Assembly (NCBI GenBank): GCA_030762935.1
Contig: CM060899.1
Coordinates: forward strand, 66,948,501-67,012,500
DNA: 64,000 bases
Direction of reading: 5' to 3'
From: Hymenopus coronatus
Taxonomy: Eukaryota; Arthropoda; Insecta; Mantodea; Hymenopodidae
Made by a program: the position numbers and the translations under genes. Below are positions 1 to 10,357 of this stretch, in pieces. Numbering within the stretch: the stretch's first letter is position 1; every line of letters begins with the position of its first letter. The notes below the pieces were generated by a model. The model was not told where the DNA came from and ran no database searches. It saw only the letters and a list, made by a program, of their open reading frames with translations.

Positions 1-97
1 CAAAACATGTATTTCCGGTGAAATCCCGGTATTGAATTTTTAATTGTAATACAATACCATCTCCATACACTATGTACACAATACGTGTAGAGAAAGT
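1..97 (+). mobile_element. Family A, right-end fragment cut by the window edge
   Basis: Holds the last ~100 bp of a copy: the conserved 'atttccggtgaaat' block, the terminal hairpin region (TATGTACACAATA, mutated from ACTATGTACATAGT) and GTGTAGAGAAAGT. It is followed directly by an internal piece of a second copy rather than by an A-run. Confidence 0.85.
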
Positions 98-105
98 CAA
101 TATAT

Positions 106-586
106 AACGGTTTACCAGTTATGCACAATTCCTCAAAATTCATCCAGAATAAAGATGTCTTCAGAGGCTATTCCCAGAAAATTCAAGTAATACATTTTAT
201 TTGTTAGGTAAATATCTTTAATATACGGTATTTTAATCAAAGTTGTTAGAGGCATTTTTGAGAAAATCAAAATTTTCGGAAAATTTTCCATATAAAAGGT
301 AGTTAGGGGTGAGGAGACTTTTTTTGTTGTTGAAAATCTTCGTGTCAAATCCTTGGAAGATACTGAACTTAAATACCGAGTTTGGCTTTTAACGGAATTT
401 TCGTGGCAGACAACACTCATTGAGAGATTGACAGATCCTCAGGGACATTGTTCTAAAAATGGTTTTTTTGGATTCAGAGGGTCTCAAAATGTATATTTCC
501 GGTAAAATCTCGGTATCGAATTTTTAGGTTGAATGTAATACCTTCTCCATACACCATGTACATGGTACGTGTAGAGAAAGTAAAAA
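106..586 (+). mobile_element. Family A, left-truncated copy
   Basis: Starts inside the element at the conserved 'acggtttaccagttatgc' block and runs to GTAGAGAAAGTAAAAA. The left ~360 bp are missing. The copy at 18604 starts at nearly the same internal point. Confidence 0.88.
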
Positions 587-1214
587 TATAGATTTTAAAA
601 TAAGAACTGAAGCTTTCCTGGCGACGTGTTAATTCAAAATCCTCTCGGGCTTCTAGCCAGAGGTACAATTATACTCGGAACTGATGGTTTAGTATAATCA
701 ATTGTAAACTGAGAGTTTTGACGCAGTAAGGTTTTAGCCCGATGTTTGAAATTTTAACTAAAAGCAGCAGGAAAGGAAAGCTAATATGACTATTCTGGTA
801 GATAGAGAGCGATATCTGCACCAGATGGCAGTCACGTATACATCCACTTTAATATGGCGCGGCTTGGTTGCCTGGAATCAGTTATTAGCCCTCTCCTGCA
901 GTTACCAATAAATTTCTTTATTGTTATTAACCAGGAACATCTGTATTGCAATGTGGCAGTGGGGGGGGGGCTTATTTGTAGGGATAACGACGCAAAACTG
1001 AGAAGCCTTTTCGCTCTTCTCTGCTTGGAACACAGGAGACTTCTGCTCCATTAACAAGACCGAGAGAAAAACGAAGTAAAACCTATTGTCTACAAAAACA
1101 GCCTTGAACGAGGGTGGTTTCGTAAGTCTGAAAGAATGGAACATTTTTGTTTGGATTTCATGGTTGGTAAGCCTGATCATTAAATAATCGTATAAAATGT
1201 CAACAATGTACAGC
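587..1214. other. Unassigned stretch
   Basis: No gene or known repeat recognised. A run of ten G lies near 961-970. Frames of 66 codons (+) and 92 codons (-) overlap here but show no motif, so I treat them as chance. Confidence 0.4.
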
Positions 1215-2045
1215 GTTCAGTTCATTGTTGGCAGCTGTCCGTCCGAGATTTGGTAGACTCGTGTTGAGCCTAGGGGAAGTTGCTGTGTAGCTACCCTGGT
1301 AAGAGTTTAACAATAGGAATGATGAATGGTTGTTTTGGGTGTTGACGTTAAGGAGGTAGCGCTAGATGGACTCCTCGAACGGTTGCATTTTCAGAAGCAA
1401 TATATTTTTCCTCTGCTCCGCTGGTGTTCAGTTTGTTTAAATTTAGTTTGTTGGAGCTAATTGGCTGGTTTGAAGCCCTTGTTATCGGGGGTGCCCGGTA
1501 CTGCCTGTATCAGCGCTCAGTAGGTAAGTACTCCCCCAGCGATCTAACAAGTGCATTCTCATGTTCGCCCAATCTGGCGTAGAAGTTTTGAGCCCGGCGT
1601 CTAATTATACCCTCCACGAATGGGAAGGCCGAAGCTTCATGTAGTAGCCTCACTGGGAAACTCAACATACGAATATATTGAGCGGAGTTCTCTATTCTGT
1701 ATCCGCTGTAACCAGAGCAGCCAGGAGTCTGCTGCCATGCCCCATACTTTAGAATATGATATAGGGTAGCCAGCGCCCCCCCTCGCTTTGTCCGAACATC
1801 CCTGCACGTGTCCACGAAAAGTTAGGTTCTTTTCAAGAGTGAAGCCTAGGTATCGAATGGAATTACTCCATTCTATTTTTTGGCTCTGGTAGGTGAAATT
1901 GGGTATTTGGGCTGCGGGGGGGGGGTTATGTTTAACAGAACAGCATGACTTTTGCCCGGATTAAAAGACATACGCCACTGTCTCCACCAGTCCTGGACGA
2001 GACGAATGTGTCTCTGAATAGGGTTGAAGGCTCTTGACAGCTTAC
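1215..2045 (-). pseudogene. Non-LTR retrotransposon (Jockey/R1-like) RT C-terminus and 3' UTR
   Basis: Read on the minus strand from 2040, the frame gives the end of a LINE reverse transcriptase: WWRQWRMSFNPGKSHAVLL, then WSNSIRYLGFTLEKNLTF, the thumb-like region of Jockey/R1-type enzymes. The C-terminal IIRRRAQNFYARLGEHENALVRSLG follows in another frame. A TAG stop lies at 1873-1875, and a frameshift falls near the C-run at about 1775. The 3' UTR, about 1215-1500, shares blocks with the copy at 21960 (ACCAGCGGAGCAG; CAGCAACT then CCTAGGCTCA). The element is 5'-truncated, with no endonuclease or RT core in the window, so it is dead. The Jockey or R1 assignment is from pattern only; membership in the non-LTR class is fairly secure. 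Confidence 0.75.
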
Positions 2046-2587
2046 TGCGATTGAAAATGTAGAAAACCGATAATTTAATATCGTATTGATATTAAACATG
2101 TTCATTTAAAAGGTTGGCCTGCCACACAGATAAAAATATAATTTTATTGAAGACCATATACCAGTGGTGCCCAACCCGCAGAAGACTAATTTACCTCCAA
2201 TCATTTCTTTGGTAGCGGCAGACAAAACCCTCTCTATCAGTGGCGGTGGCTTCAGCAAAGTTAATGTTGTATGGGATGGTACAAATAATTAAGAAAAGCC
2301 TTCTTGAACGGCATACCTGTTAGTTGGTACTGTTTAGTTGAACCAGTTTGTCGACAGGGATGAACAACAAAGTCTTAAAAGAGAGAACAAATGATCCTGC
2401 TCTCCCTTCCTTTGCTTTTTATTTTATTCATTTTTGAGAACATCTGTCCACAAAAATATGTAGAACCAACTATTGTTATACGCTTTTCAACAATATTTCT
2501 CAATTTGGAAAATTTTTTCATTTGGCAACCGATTTAAATAAATCGCAGTCTTTTCTTCTGGGAATATTTAATATCTGTTGAATTTTG
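2046..2587. other. Unassigned stretch
   Basis: No recognisable coding motif. It may belong to the same decayed element as the zinc-finger-like frame just downstream, but nothing in the sequence shows this. Confidence 0.3.
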
Positions 2588-2716
2588 CAAAGCAACTACT
2601 TCCATTTTAAGATCGTGGGGAGCGTCTTTGCAGTATGATGGTATTTTTCAAAGTGTCGTTTAGTATTACATCGGAACCCCAAGATAAAGTGATGCTTACA
2701 ACTAAGGCATTTCACA
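2588..2716 (-). pseudogene. Possible BED-type zinc finger fragment (hAT/ZBED-like)
   Basis: The minus frame reads KCLSCKHHFILGFRCNTKR followed by HFEKYHH and a stop ~14 residues later. C-x2-C followed by NTKRHFEKYH resembles the BED-like finger of hAT-derived and ZBED proteins (C-x2-C ... N-x-KRH-x-E-x2-H). No transposase core is visible nearby, and the frame is only ~43 codons. A chance match cannot be excluded. Confidence 0.35.
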
Positions 2717-2749
2717 TTTAACAACAAAATATTATTCCTCCCTTTCTTT

Positions 2750-2822
2750 CTGAAATGCGATACGATTGGCTCGCTTGAAACCTGTTATCGTGTCGAGAAT
2801 CGAACCCAGTTAAACGCCACTG
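2750..2822 (-). repeat. tRNA-like (SINE) remnant
   Basis: The minus strand contains CTGGGTTCGATTCTCG, a good B-box/T-arm match, directly abutting a broken mariner. No box A is clear. Probably the stump of a tRNA-derived SINE. Confidence 0.35.
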
Positions 2823-2825
2823 AAT

Positions 2826-3178
2826 GATTACTAATGCTCGTACGCCCCATTTTAAACTCCGCAACCAACCTTTAATCATTGAATATGAAAGGACAGAGTC
2901 TTTCAATGCACTGTCCATTTCCTCCTGGATTTCTTTAGGCGTTAAGCCTTTCAAATGGAAGTATTTAATCACTGCTCGTTTTTCCAAATCCTCAATTTTA
3001 GTGAAAACTCTAAAGTTGTGTTGTTTAAAATGCTGCCATTCGAAAACTAAATAAGCTATTGACCTGTAACTATGGATACAAGCTAGTCTAGAGTTAGACT
3101 ATACGATGTTGCCCACTAGCTGGGCTAGAGCCGCCATATCTGTGTAAGGCCCGGGACTTTTTAGCCGACCCTTGTAAA
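2826..3178 (-). mobile_element. Mariner M1, 5' end with transposase N-terminus
   Basis: The minus strand encodes MEKRAVIKYFHLKGLTPKEI and the helix-turn-helix start of an irritans-like mariner transposase (KDSVLSYSMIKGW), then stops matching at 2826. The end at 3178 has the terminal inverted repeat that reads 'agccgacccttgta' on the plus strand, next to the mariner leader (GGCCCGGGAC). Only about the first 60 residues remain. It is the same family as the copies at 5697-6897 and 50785-51898. Confidence 0.85.
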
Positions 3179-3319
3179 ACAAATCACATAATAAACGTAT
3201 TGAGAATTGTTTATAGACCTTTGATATTAACACAATAATCCTTATAGAGCAGTGATGTCAGGAATTATCGTCTCATAGTAAACAAACACACACACGCATT
3301 GACCTTATTCTTTTTTTTT

Positions 3320-3666
3320 TTATTCATAGGGTGTTAAAACTTCCGGTGAAATCTCAGGAAGGAATTGCTAATAAAAATCTTCTTATATCTACTTCATGCT
3401 AATCAAAATAAACATTAGCAGATATTGTGTTATTGCTTGTTTTCTTATAGGTAGAAGAGAAATAAAGGAATACACAAGGCTAGAACAATAAATTGTTTAA
3501 ATACTGGCGCTATTAGAAGCCACTAAAATACGATCTCCTTTGCATTCCCGCTTGAGAAAAATGTTAAGCGTTTTAAAATTGAAACCAATAACAAGGACTA
3601 TCTCGGAAATGGTTAACTCTACCAAAAATGCATATGACATATATTGTTTGTCTTAATGGGTACTTA
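3320..3666 (+). mobile_element. Family A (subfamily A2): right-end scrap plus left part of a split copy
   Basis: Positions 3320-3358 match the right-end block ('ttccggtgaaatctc'). From about 3375 the left half of another copy begins ('cttcatgctaatcaaaataaacattagcag'). That half ends in a T-run at 3662-3666, where an opposite-strand copy is inserted. It resumes at 4552. Confidence 0.75.
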
Positions 3667-4551
3667 TTTTTACTTTCTCTATACGTACTATGTACACAGT
3701 GTATAGAGAAGCTATTTTAATGTACCTAAAAATTCGATACCGAGATTTCACCGGAAATACATGTTTTAAGATACCCTGAAAAAAAACATTCTTAGAAAAG
3801 TGTCCGTGTGTGTCTATCTGTCTGTGTGTGTCTGTGCGCATGTGTATGTGTGTCTGTGGGCAGCATAGATCAAAAACGAAAAGACCGTTAAATACCAAAC
3901 TTGGTATTTAAGTTCAGTATCTTCCAAGGATGTGACACGAAGGCTTTCAAGAAAACTCCCCCACCCCAAAGTACCCTTCACATTCAAAGATTTTCGAAAA
4001 TGTTGCTTTTCTAAAAATGGCTCTAGCGATTTTGATTAAAATATTGTATATTAAAGATATATACTGATAAGTAATATGTATATCTTGACTTCTCTGGGAA
4101 AGCCTCTGAAGACTACTTTAGTCTAGATGAATTTTACGGAAACTGATAAACCGTAAGAGATAGACAAACACTTACCACACAAAACTCCTAAAGCACATTT
4201 AAACACACAATTTATGTTACAGGTATTTTTTCCCTGGAGTCAATCGTTATTTAGATATTCCTGGTTTTTGGTTTCAGCCTTGAAAAACTTAACCCTTTCT
4301 CATACAGGAATTTGTCAACTCCTGTCCATACAAACAAAGGAACTTCAGTCACACAGCACCCAGTTTTTGACTGTCACTTTAACCTATGGTAGTCCCTTAT
4401 TTCGCTCCTACTTATAAGGAAGCAAGTAATAAGACTATTTCTGCTAATGTTTTCTCAATTAGCATGAAGTAAATACAAGCTAAAGCTTTTTAACAATAAT
4501 TTGTTGCAGAGATGTAGAGAAAGTCATGTGAATGTAACACATCAGATTTTT
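3667..4551 (-). mobile_element. Family A, full-length copy nested in another A copy
   Basis: Complete on both sides: ACTTTCTCTATACGTACTATG at the left and the reverse of CTGATGTGTTACATTCACATG at the right, ending TCAGATTTTT. About 885 bp. It interrupts an A2 copy at the T-run that precedes 'gtatagtaagtttt'. This is the same internal site hit by the copy at 43944. Confidence 0.9.
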
Positions 4552-4650
4552 GTATAGTAAGTTTTCGTCTATTTCTTACGGTTTACTAGTTATTTAAAAC
4601 TCAGCCGACCCTCGTATTTAGTTATACAAAATGGTCTGTTGATGGCCCTC
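4552..4650 (+). mobile_element. Right part of split A copy, then two mariner terminal stubs
   Basis: 4552-4597 continues the A2 copy ('gtaagttttcgtctatttcttacgg'). It is cut at 4598 by 'cagccgaccctcgta' (4603-4617), the M1 mariner terminus. About 30 bp later comes GGCCCTCGTA (near 4646), the terminus of the second mariner lineage. Only the ends are present. Confidence 0.6.
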
Positions 4651-4654
4651 GTAC

Positions 4655-5172
4655 AATACTTTCTCTACTTATTAAACGTAGTAAAATAAGTAAACAAGAG
4701 ACTTAAGAAGGACCGATAGGTTGTGCTATAACGTGAACAGCAAACAGAAGAAAAAGGAACGGCCTCTTGAATCCTCCATAGTGCAATATAGCGGGCCGGT
4801 CGGCACTGGAAAAATGGTTATTAGCGCAGAAGGGGCAACACAATAGATGGCAGAGGAAAGAAAGGGAAGGGGTGTAATTGAAATCTTGAGGAATAGGAAG
4901 GAGAGGGCGCAGCTGTGGCAGTCCGGTACAGCAGCTATAGAACTTCTGATCACGAAGTCATCCCCTTCTGACCTTACTCCCCGCTCGTCACACGCAACCT
5001 CCTTACCTTATTCCGAACATCTTTAAGGGTCTAAGGCGAACATTTTTGTGCAATTTCCGCACCCACGAGAGCTTTTAAGTGGCAAAATCTACATTGACAG
5101 TGACCCTTTCTTTATATTTGCATATTTTTGTACAGAATTTAAATTCGGTAGCACACATGTGCATAGTTCATC
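4655..5172. other. Unassigned stretch between mariner termini
   Basis: No repeat family seen elsewhere in the window. A 75-codon minus frame (4726-4953), rich in Ser/Leu/Pro, has no recognisable motif and no paralogue here, so I do not call it a gene. Confidence 0.35.
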
Positions 5173-5697
5173 GTACGAGGGCCGTTTTTTTTCAACCTCC
5201 GATAGGCTATAAATAAAACACAAGCTCATAGAAAACAATTATTTTATTACTAACATTTTGTACAGTTTTGGTTACTTTTCAACATAATCACCGAAAAGAT
5301 TGACACTTATCGTACCTGTACACAAGCTTTGCAACACCCGCTTCTAAAAATGTTGCCGCCAATGATTTCAAATGAGCATTGACGTTGTTTTGAAGATCTT
5401 CGTACTTGACGACGTTTGCGGAGAGGCATTCAAAACAAACGAAGAGGAATGCTAACTTCAGGAATTGTGTTGATCCATGACTACGCTCGTCCACACACTG
5501 CTGGCACAACCCATCGGCTCCTTGAACAATTACAATGGGACATTTTCGATCATCTGCCGTATAGTCCTGACCTAGCACCTAGCGACTTTCACCTTTTCCC
5601 TGAACTGAATACGTGGCTAATAGAGCAGCAGTTTCAACCAACGAAGTTCTTCAAAATTACGTTAATGCCCATTTAAAATCATTGGTGGCAACATTAA
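5173..5697. mobile_element. Mariner-derived foldback element F, copy 1
   Basis: Starts with the terminus ACGAGGGCCGTTTTTTTT. The left arm (5173-5402) is the transposon's 3' end in minus sense, encoding NNVNAHLKSLAATF and the C-terminus. At the palindrome GAAGATCTTC the sequence switches to plus-sense transposase core (5403-5660): RRGIQNKRRGMLTSGIVLI, HDYARPHTAG, then PYSPDLAPSDFHLFPEL, with catalytic Asp residues 34 apart. A plus-sense arm begins after 5640 but is cut at 5697, where it joins mariner M1. The same arm-core junction occurs in three other copies, so the rearranged form itself was mobilised. It is dead. Confidence 0.8.
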
Positions 5698-6897
5698 ACC
5701 ATCTCTGTAGTGCGTTTATTCAAGGTCCTCAAAATAGCTGTTTACTGCATCAATGACGTCCTCGTTGCTGTGAAATCTTCGTCCTCCAAGAAATTTTTTG
5801 AGGTTTGGAAACAGGTGATAGTCCCTGAGTGCTAGATCTGGCAAGTATGCTGGATGTTCAAGCAATTCCAACTTTAATTCACACATTTTACCCGTTGCAA
5901 TGACTGAACGATGGGCCGGAGCATTATCCTGATGAAACAAGATCAAGATATATATATATGTATGTATTTCTTGTTTCATATATATTTTTTGGCCAAATGA
6001 GGTCTTTTTCTTTTCACCTCATCACTCAAACGTTGCAATAAGCTTGCGTAGTAGTCACCAGTGATACTTTTATCCTTTTCCAAGTAAGTAATAAAAATAA
6101 TTCCCTTGATCGCAGAAAATACTCTCCATAACCTTCTTAGCTGACAAAATTGACTTTACCTTACTTGCAGTTGGTTCAGCTGGCGCAATCCACTGTTTTG
6201 ATTGTGATTTACTTTCTGGAGTGTACTGATGTATCCAAGTTTCTTCCATGGTAATAAGCCGTCTCGAAAATTCACTGGGATTTTTACGGTAGAGCTCCAC
6301 ATTCTTAATAGAAACAGTTTTTCTTTGCAACTTTTGATCAGGTGCTAACAAACGCAGCACCCATCTTGCACAGATCTTGTGAAAGCCCAAAACATTACTT
6401 AAAACTTTATCTTCACGTTCTTTTGATATGTTTACAGCCTCTGCTATCTCAAACAACTTTAATCTGCAGTCTTCCGGTACTAAACGATGAATTTGTTCAA
6501 TGATCTCTGGAGTTGTCACTTCTACAGGGCGTCCAGAGTGAGGCTCATCACTAGTGCTCGTACGTCCCATTTTAAACTCTGCAACCCACCTTTTAATCAT
6601 TGAATATGAAGGGGCAGAGTCTTTTAATGTACTGTTCATTTCCTCCTTGATTTCTTTAGGCGTTAAGCCTTTCAAATGGAAGTATTTAATCACTGCTCGT
6701 TTTTCCAAATCCTCCTTTTTCGTGAAAACTCTAAAGTTGTCTTGTTTAAAATGCTGTAATTCGAAAACTACAGCAGCTATTGACCTGTAACTATGGATAC
6801 AAGCTGGTTTAAAATTAAACTTTGCGATGCTACCGTCTAACTGGCCTAGTGGTGCAATATCTGTGTGAGGCCCGGGACCTATCAGCCGACCCTCGTA
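5697..6897 (-). pseudogene. Mariner M1, nearly complete, transposase broken
   Basis: The 5' terminus at 6897 reads 'agccgaccctcgta'. The transposase frame at 6070-6708 covers the helix-turn-helix, GRPVEVTTPEIIEQIH, the linker ARWVLRLLAPDQKLQRK and the first catalytic block, here ITMEETWIHQYTPE, where the family has Asp in place of the first Glu. The second block lies in a separate frame (5716-5979): HQDNAPAH, then DLALRDYHLFPNLKKFLGG and DAVNSYFEDLE. Between them, 5945-5995 holds a TA-rich low-complexity insertion with a duplicated 'cttgtttca'. The 3' end is lost at 5697. Loss of the first Asp, the frameshifts and the missing terminus make it inactive. Confidence 0.88.
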
Positions 6898-8040
6898 TCA
6901 GCTAGAGAAAGTTATGTGAATAGATCACACAATATATTGATTATAATAATTAATTCAGACAGTAAAAGTTATTTCTTAAATAATCATGCAAGGCACATGG
7001 TAAAATTGTGTAAAATAACTTATATACATTTCAGAGATGCATTATTTTAATAGTAAGGTTGTTAGGTAATTTAACGAGAGAGAGAGAGAGAGAGAGGGAG
7101 CACGTAACTAACAGCATGCTAAGCCGGTGTTCCGATATCACAGTGACGTTGTTTATTTGTACAACAACTTGGGCCGCAAGTATTTACTTCATCACCCAAA
7201 TCTTCTCCCATTTCAGAGCCAGCACGTTGCTGCTTTTGAAGTAGAAAGGGTTGCTGTCGCACGTGCACCGCGAGAAGGAAGTAGATTTCCTCTTGTTATT
7301 CTGCAGAGTTTGGTGTTCAAGTAGCGGACCAACCCGGCCTGAATACCATCTCCTTCGTTTCGGCGTTCTACTGCAGAATCTCCTTCTGCAGCTCTTTCTT
7401 TGCAAATTTTTTAAGTTGAATAGTTTAGAGTTATATCTGGGCTTAAGTTAATTTAATTTTTATTATACTCTACGCTGTTTACAAGCAAGTGGAGAGGGGA
7501 GAGATAGAAATCCCTTGTCCTATTGAGTATGTGGTATTACGGAAACGAGGGCGCTAGAATGGTGCATTATGTTTCTCCATACGTAAGCGGCAGTTTCAGA
7601 CACGAGACACTACCTTTGGCAGTGATCAGAGTGGAAAGAAGATGCGCGGAATGCGAGCGCAAGAATTACTAGCGCCGGAGAAGACCGCAAGCAAGAATTA
7701 AAATCAGTTATCGCTGGAACCTTGGACGAGAAGCAGCCAACTAAGATATACTGGTAGTCTATTTAGGCAAGCTAGGGCACGTTTTGGATTTAAAATTTAC
7801 CGACAGAGGGCATGTTTCCCGGATTACCTTGGCAAAATTAAGTACTTCTGTGCTTGCGCTTTTTTTTTTAAATATTAAATTTCAAGCGAATAATCTTATG
7901 GGATAATTAAATTTTATAAAACGTGTTAAAGAACTAAAAATGAGTTTGCATTTAACAACTCTGTAAATTTTTGTTATTGTTACTTCACTTTTACTTCCCG
8001 AGTGGAAGCTTGTTATATGAGGTCAATGTAATTAAGAACT
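6898..8040. other. Unassigned stretch with a GA microsatellite
   Basis: 6903-6935 resembles a family A2 left end on the minus strand (GCTAGAGAAAGTTATGTGAA). A (GA)n tract lies at 7075-7097. Frames of 60-73 codons on both strands between 7060 and 7450 overlap one another and have no motif. No gene called. Confidence 0.4.
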
Positions 8041-8447
8041 CTTTCCACATACAAGGACACTATTTATATTTTGAGCCTTGGCAACACTGATTGCTGTAGG
8101 CGCATCTGGTATTTCCAATGGAACGTTTGACATTGTTGAACTTAGCCGACTTCTTATGATTTGTCATGATTATCAAGACAGGAGTACATTGTTCAACTTA
8201 TTACTACATTTGGCGATGAAACTCCATCCTATACCACTGGGAAACGCTGATATAACGAGTTTAATCCTAGCAGCCGTTCGCTCACTAACGAAAGTCATGA
8301 AAGTCGTCCAAAATCAGCTGTTTTTCCAGAAAACAACGACGATGTGCAAAACCTGACTATGTAGGATCGTCATGCCAGATACTGTGAGATAGAAGTAACC
8401 CCAGGCATCAGTTCCACCAGCTTATATAAAGCATTGCATGATCATTT

Positions 8448-9168
8448 TTGCCACATTCACAATGAGATGCAAGCGCAGACGCAAGGAAACACCATTCACA
8501 ATGCAATCGTAAGCGCAACGCAAGAAGTTGTCACGGGTTTCTAGAACAGCAAGTTGCATGCGAATTATCTTCCAAGCGCTCCGCAAGTTACAAACTGAAT
8601 AACATAACCAACAACACCACATAAGAAAATTCACTCAATCTTTTATAAAATAAATACATCACATACTAACAACTGACGCTAGAGGAGGTGACGTCACAAT
8701 AATTACTCATTCAAAATTATTGGAAATATTACAAGCATAGAGATTGCAGAAAATGATTAAGCTACACATTTAATGAACTAAGAATTATCTCTCTGCGTCT
8801 TCAATTTATGATAACTAATAAATCTATACACAGATGATAGTTACATCCATTAAATTAAAGAAGGATTTGCAAGCTCTTGAAGGAGATTAGAGATAGCGCG
8901 GCACGACCAAATAAATAAGCATAAATGTACAGCAGGCCCTGCAAAAATTTTCAGTGCGATCGTCTGTTATTGAATTCATAGGCAATGCATAGAGAAAAGA
9001 AGCAGAATTCTTCCTCTTTGCATGCAACGCAAGGATAAAGTTTGGACTTTGCAAACTCTTGCATTGCGTTTTGCGTGTTTCTATGTGAATGCTTACATTA
9101 AATAATATGAGTCCAAACTCTTACGCCTACTTTGCGTCTGCGCTTGCATTTCATTGTGAATGTAGCAT
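8448..9168. mobile_element. Non-autonomous TIR DNA transposon inside mariner M2
   Basis: About 33-bp terminal inverted repeats: the left begins ACATTCACAATGAGATGCAA (8452) and the right end is its near-exact reverse complement, finishing at about 9166. Both continue into AGCGCAGACGCAA. A sub-terminal GCAAGCGCA-type motif recurs ('cattcacaatgcaatcgtaagcgcaacgcaag'). It interrupts the mariner reading between HDHF and AVKKLC. Flanks CATTTTTGCC and CATTAGCC may be a decayed 8-bp duplication, which would point to hAT, but this is uncertain. No coding capacity. The interior is AT-rich. Confidence 0.78.
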
Positions 9169-9203
9169 TAGCCGTGAAAAAGCTTTGTTCTCGTTGGATC
9201 AAT

Positions 9204-9243
<40 letters not shown>
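9204..9243 (+). repeat. (GAT)n microsatellite, retroposon tail
   Basis: About 12 GAT units, directly after the left target duplication. It is the 3' tail of the minus-strand retroposon. Confidence 0.95.
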
Positions 9244-9244
<1 letters not shown>

Positions 9245-9487
9245 TGGGTTTAACGATGCTCAACTGCTAGGTTATCAGCGTCCTTAACTTAAAACTGGGG
9301 AGTTAAAATTCAAAGCTGGCGATAAGACTATGACACTAAAACTGCTAAAACATAAAACAATAGTGACTAAAAGTTTCAAGGGCGATAAAAGATTTAAAAC
9401 CCTCACGTATCACTCAAGTACCTGCACAAAATTGATAAAATCAAAATAAAACTAGATGCTTAAGGCATATGTCACTTTAGATAACAA

Positions 9488-10357
9488 TCTGATGTGTTCC
9501 ATTCACATGAATTTCTCTACATCTCTGCAACAAATTATTTTTAAAAAGCCTATGCCTCTATTTACTTTATGCCAATCGAGAAAAAAATTAGCATAAATAG
9601 TCTTATTACTTGCTCCCTTGTAGGTAGAAGCGAAATAAGGGAGTACCATAGGTTAAAATGATAGCCAAAAGCTGGTTGCTATGTGACTGAAGTTCCTTTG
9701 TTTGTATAGACAGGGGTTGACAAATTACTGTATGAGAAAAGTATGTTTTTCACAGTTGAAACCAAAAACAAGGAATAAGTAAAAAACGATCAACTCCACG
9801 AAAAAAATGTATATAACATAAATGCTGTGTTTTAACGTGCTCTACAGTTTTTAAGCAGTAAACTTTTATTTAACTCTTACAGTTTAGCAAGTATTCAAAA
9901 TTCCGTAAATTGTATCCAGAATAAAGTGGTCTTCAGAGTCTATTTCCAGAAAATTGAAGATATACATTTTATTTGTCACGTAAATATCTTAAATATAAGA
10001 TATTTTAATCAAAATCGTTAGAGGCGTTTTTAAGAAAATCCAAATTGTCGAAAAAAGTTTCATGTGAAGGGTAGTTTGGGGTGGAATAATTTTTCTCAAA
10101 ATCTTGGTGTCGCATCTCTGGAAGACACTTAATTTAAATACCAAGTTTGGTATTTTACCGACTTTTCGTTTTTGAGTTATCGTGTTCACAGGCACACGGA
10201 CACACACACACACGGAGCTTTTTCTGAAAATGCTTTTATTGGATACAGGGGGCCCTAAAACATATATTTCCGGTGAAATCTCGGTATCGAATTTTTGGGT
10301 GGAGTGCAATACCTTCTCTATACACTATGCACATAGTACGTGTAGAGAAAGTAAAAA
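9488..10357 (+). mobile_element. Family A, full-length copy inside the retroposon
   Basis: Starts TCTGATGTGTTCC and ends TAGTACGTGTAGAGAAAGTAAAAA. It is the youngest layer in the 8-11 kb stack: it lies in the retroposon, which lies in the mariner. A 106-codon minus frame at 9989-10309 is the recurring family A frame. Confidence 0.93.

Noticed and set aside
4726..4953. 75-codon minus frame between mariner termini
   Set aside because: Low-complexity Ser/Leu/Pro composition, no motif, no second copy.
5173..5697. Core of foldback element F inverted relative to the other copies (an invertible segment)
   Set aside because: The arms are inverted copies of each other, so the whole element inserted in reverse looks the same. 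No inversion is needed.
8078..8356. 92-codon plus frame
   Set aside because: The mariner similarity (FGDETPSYTT and onward) is in a different frame, so this frame is its shadow.
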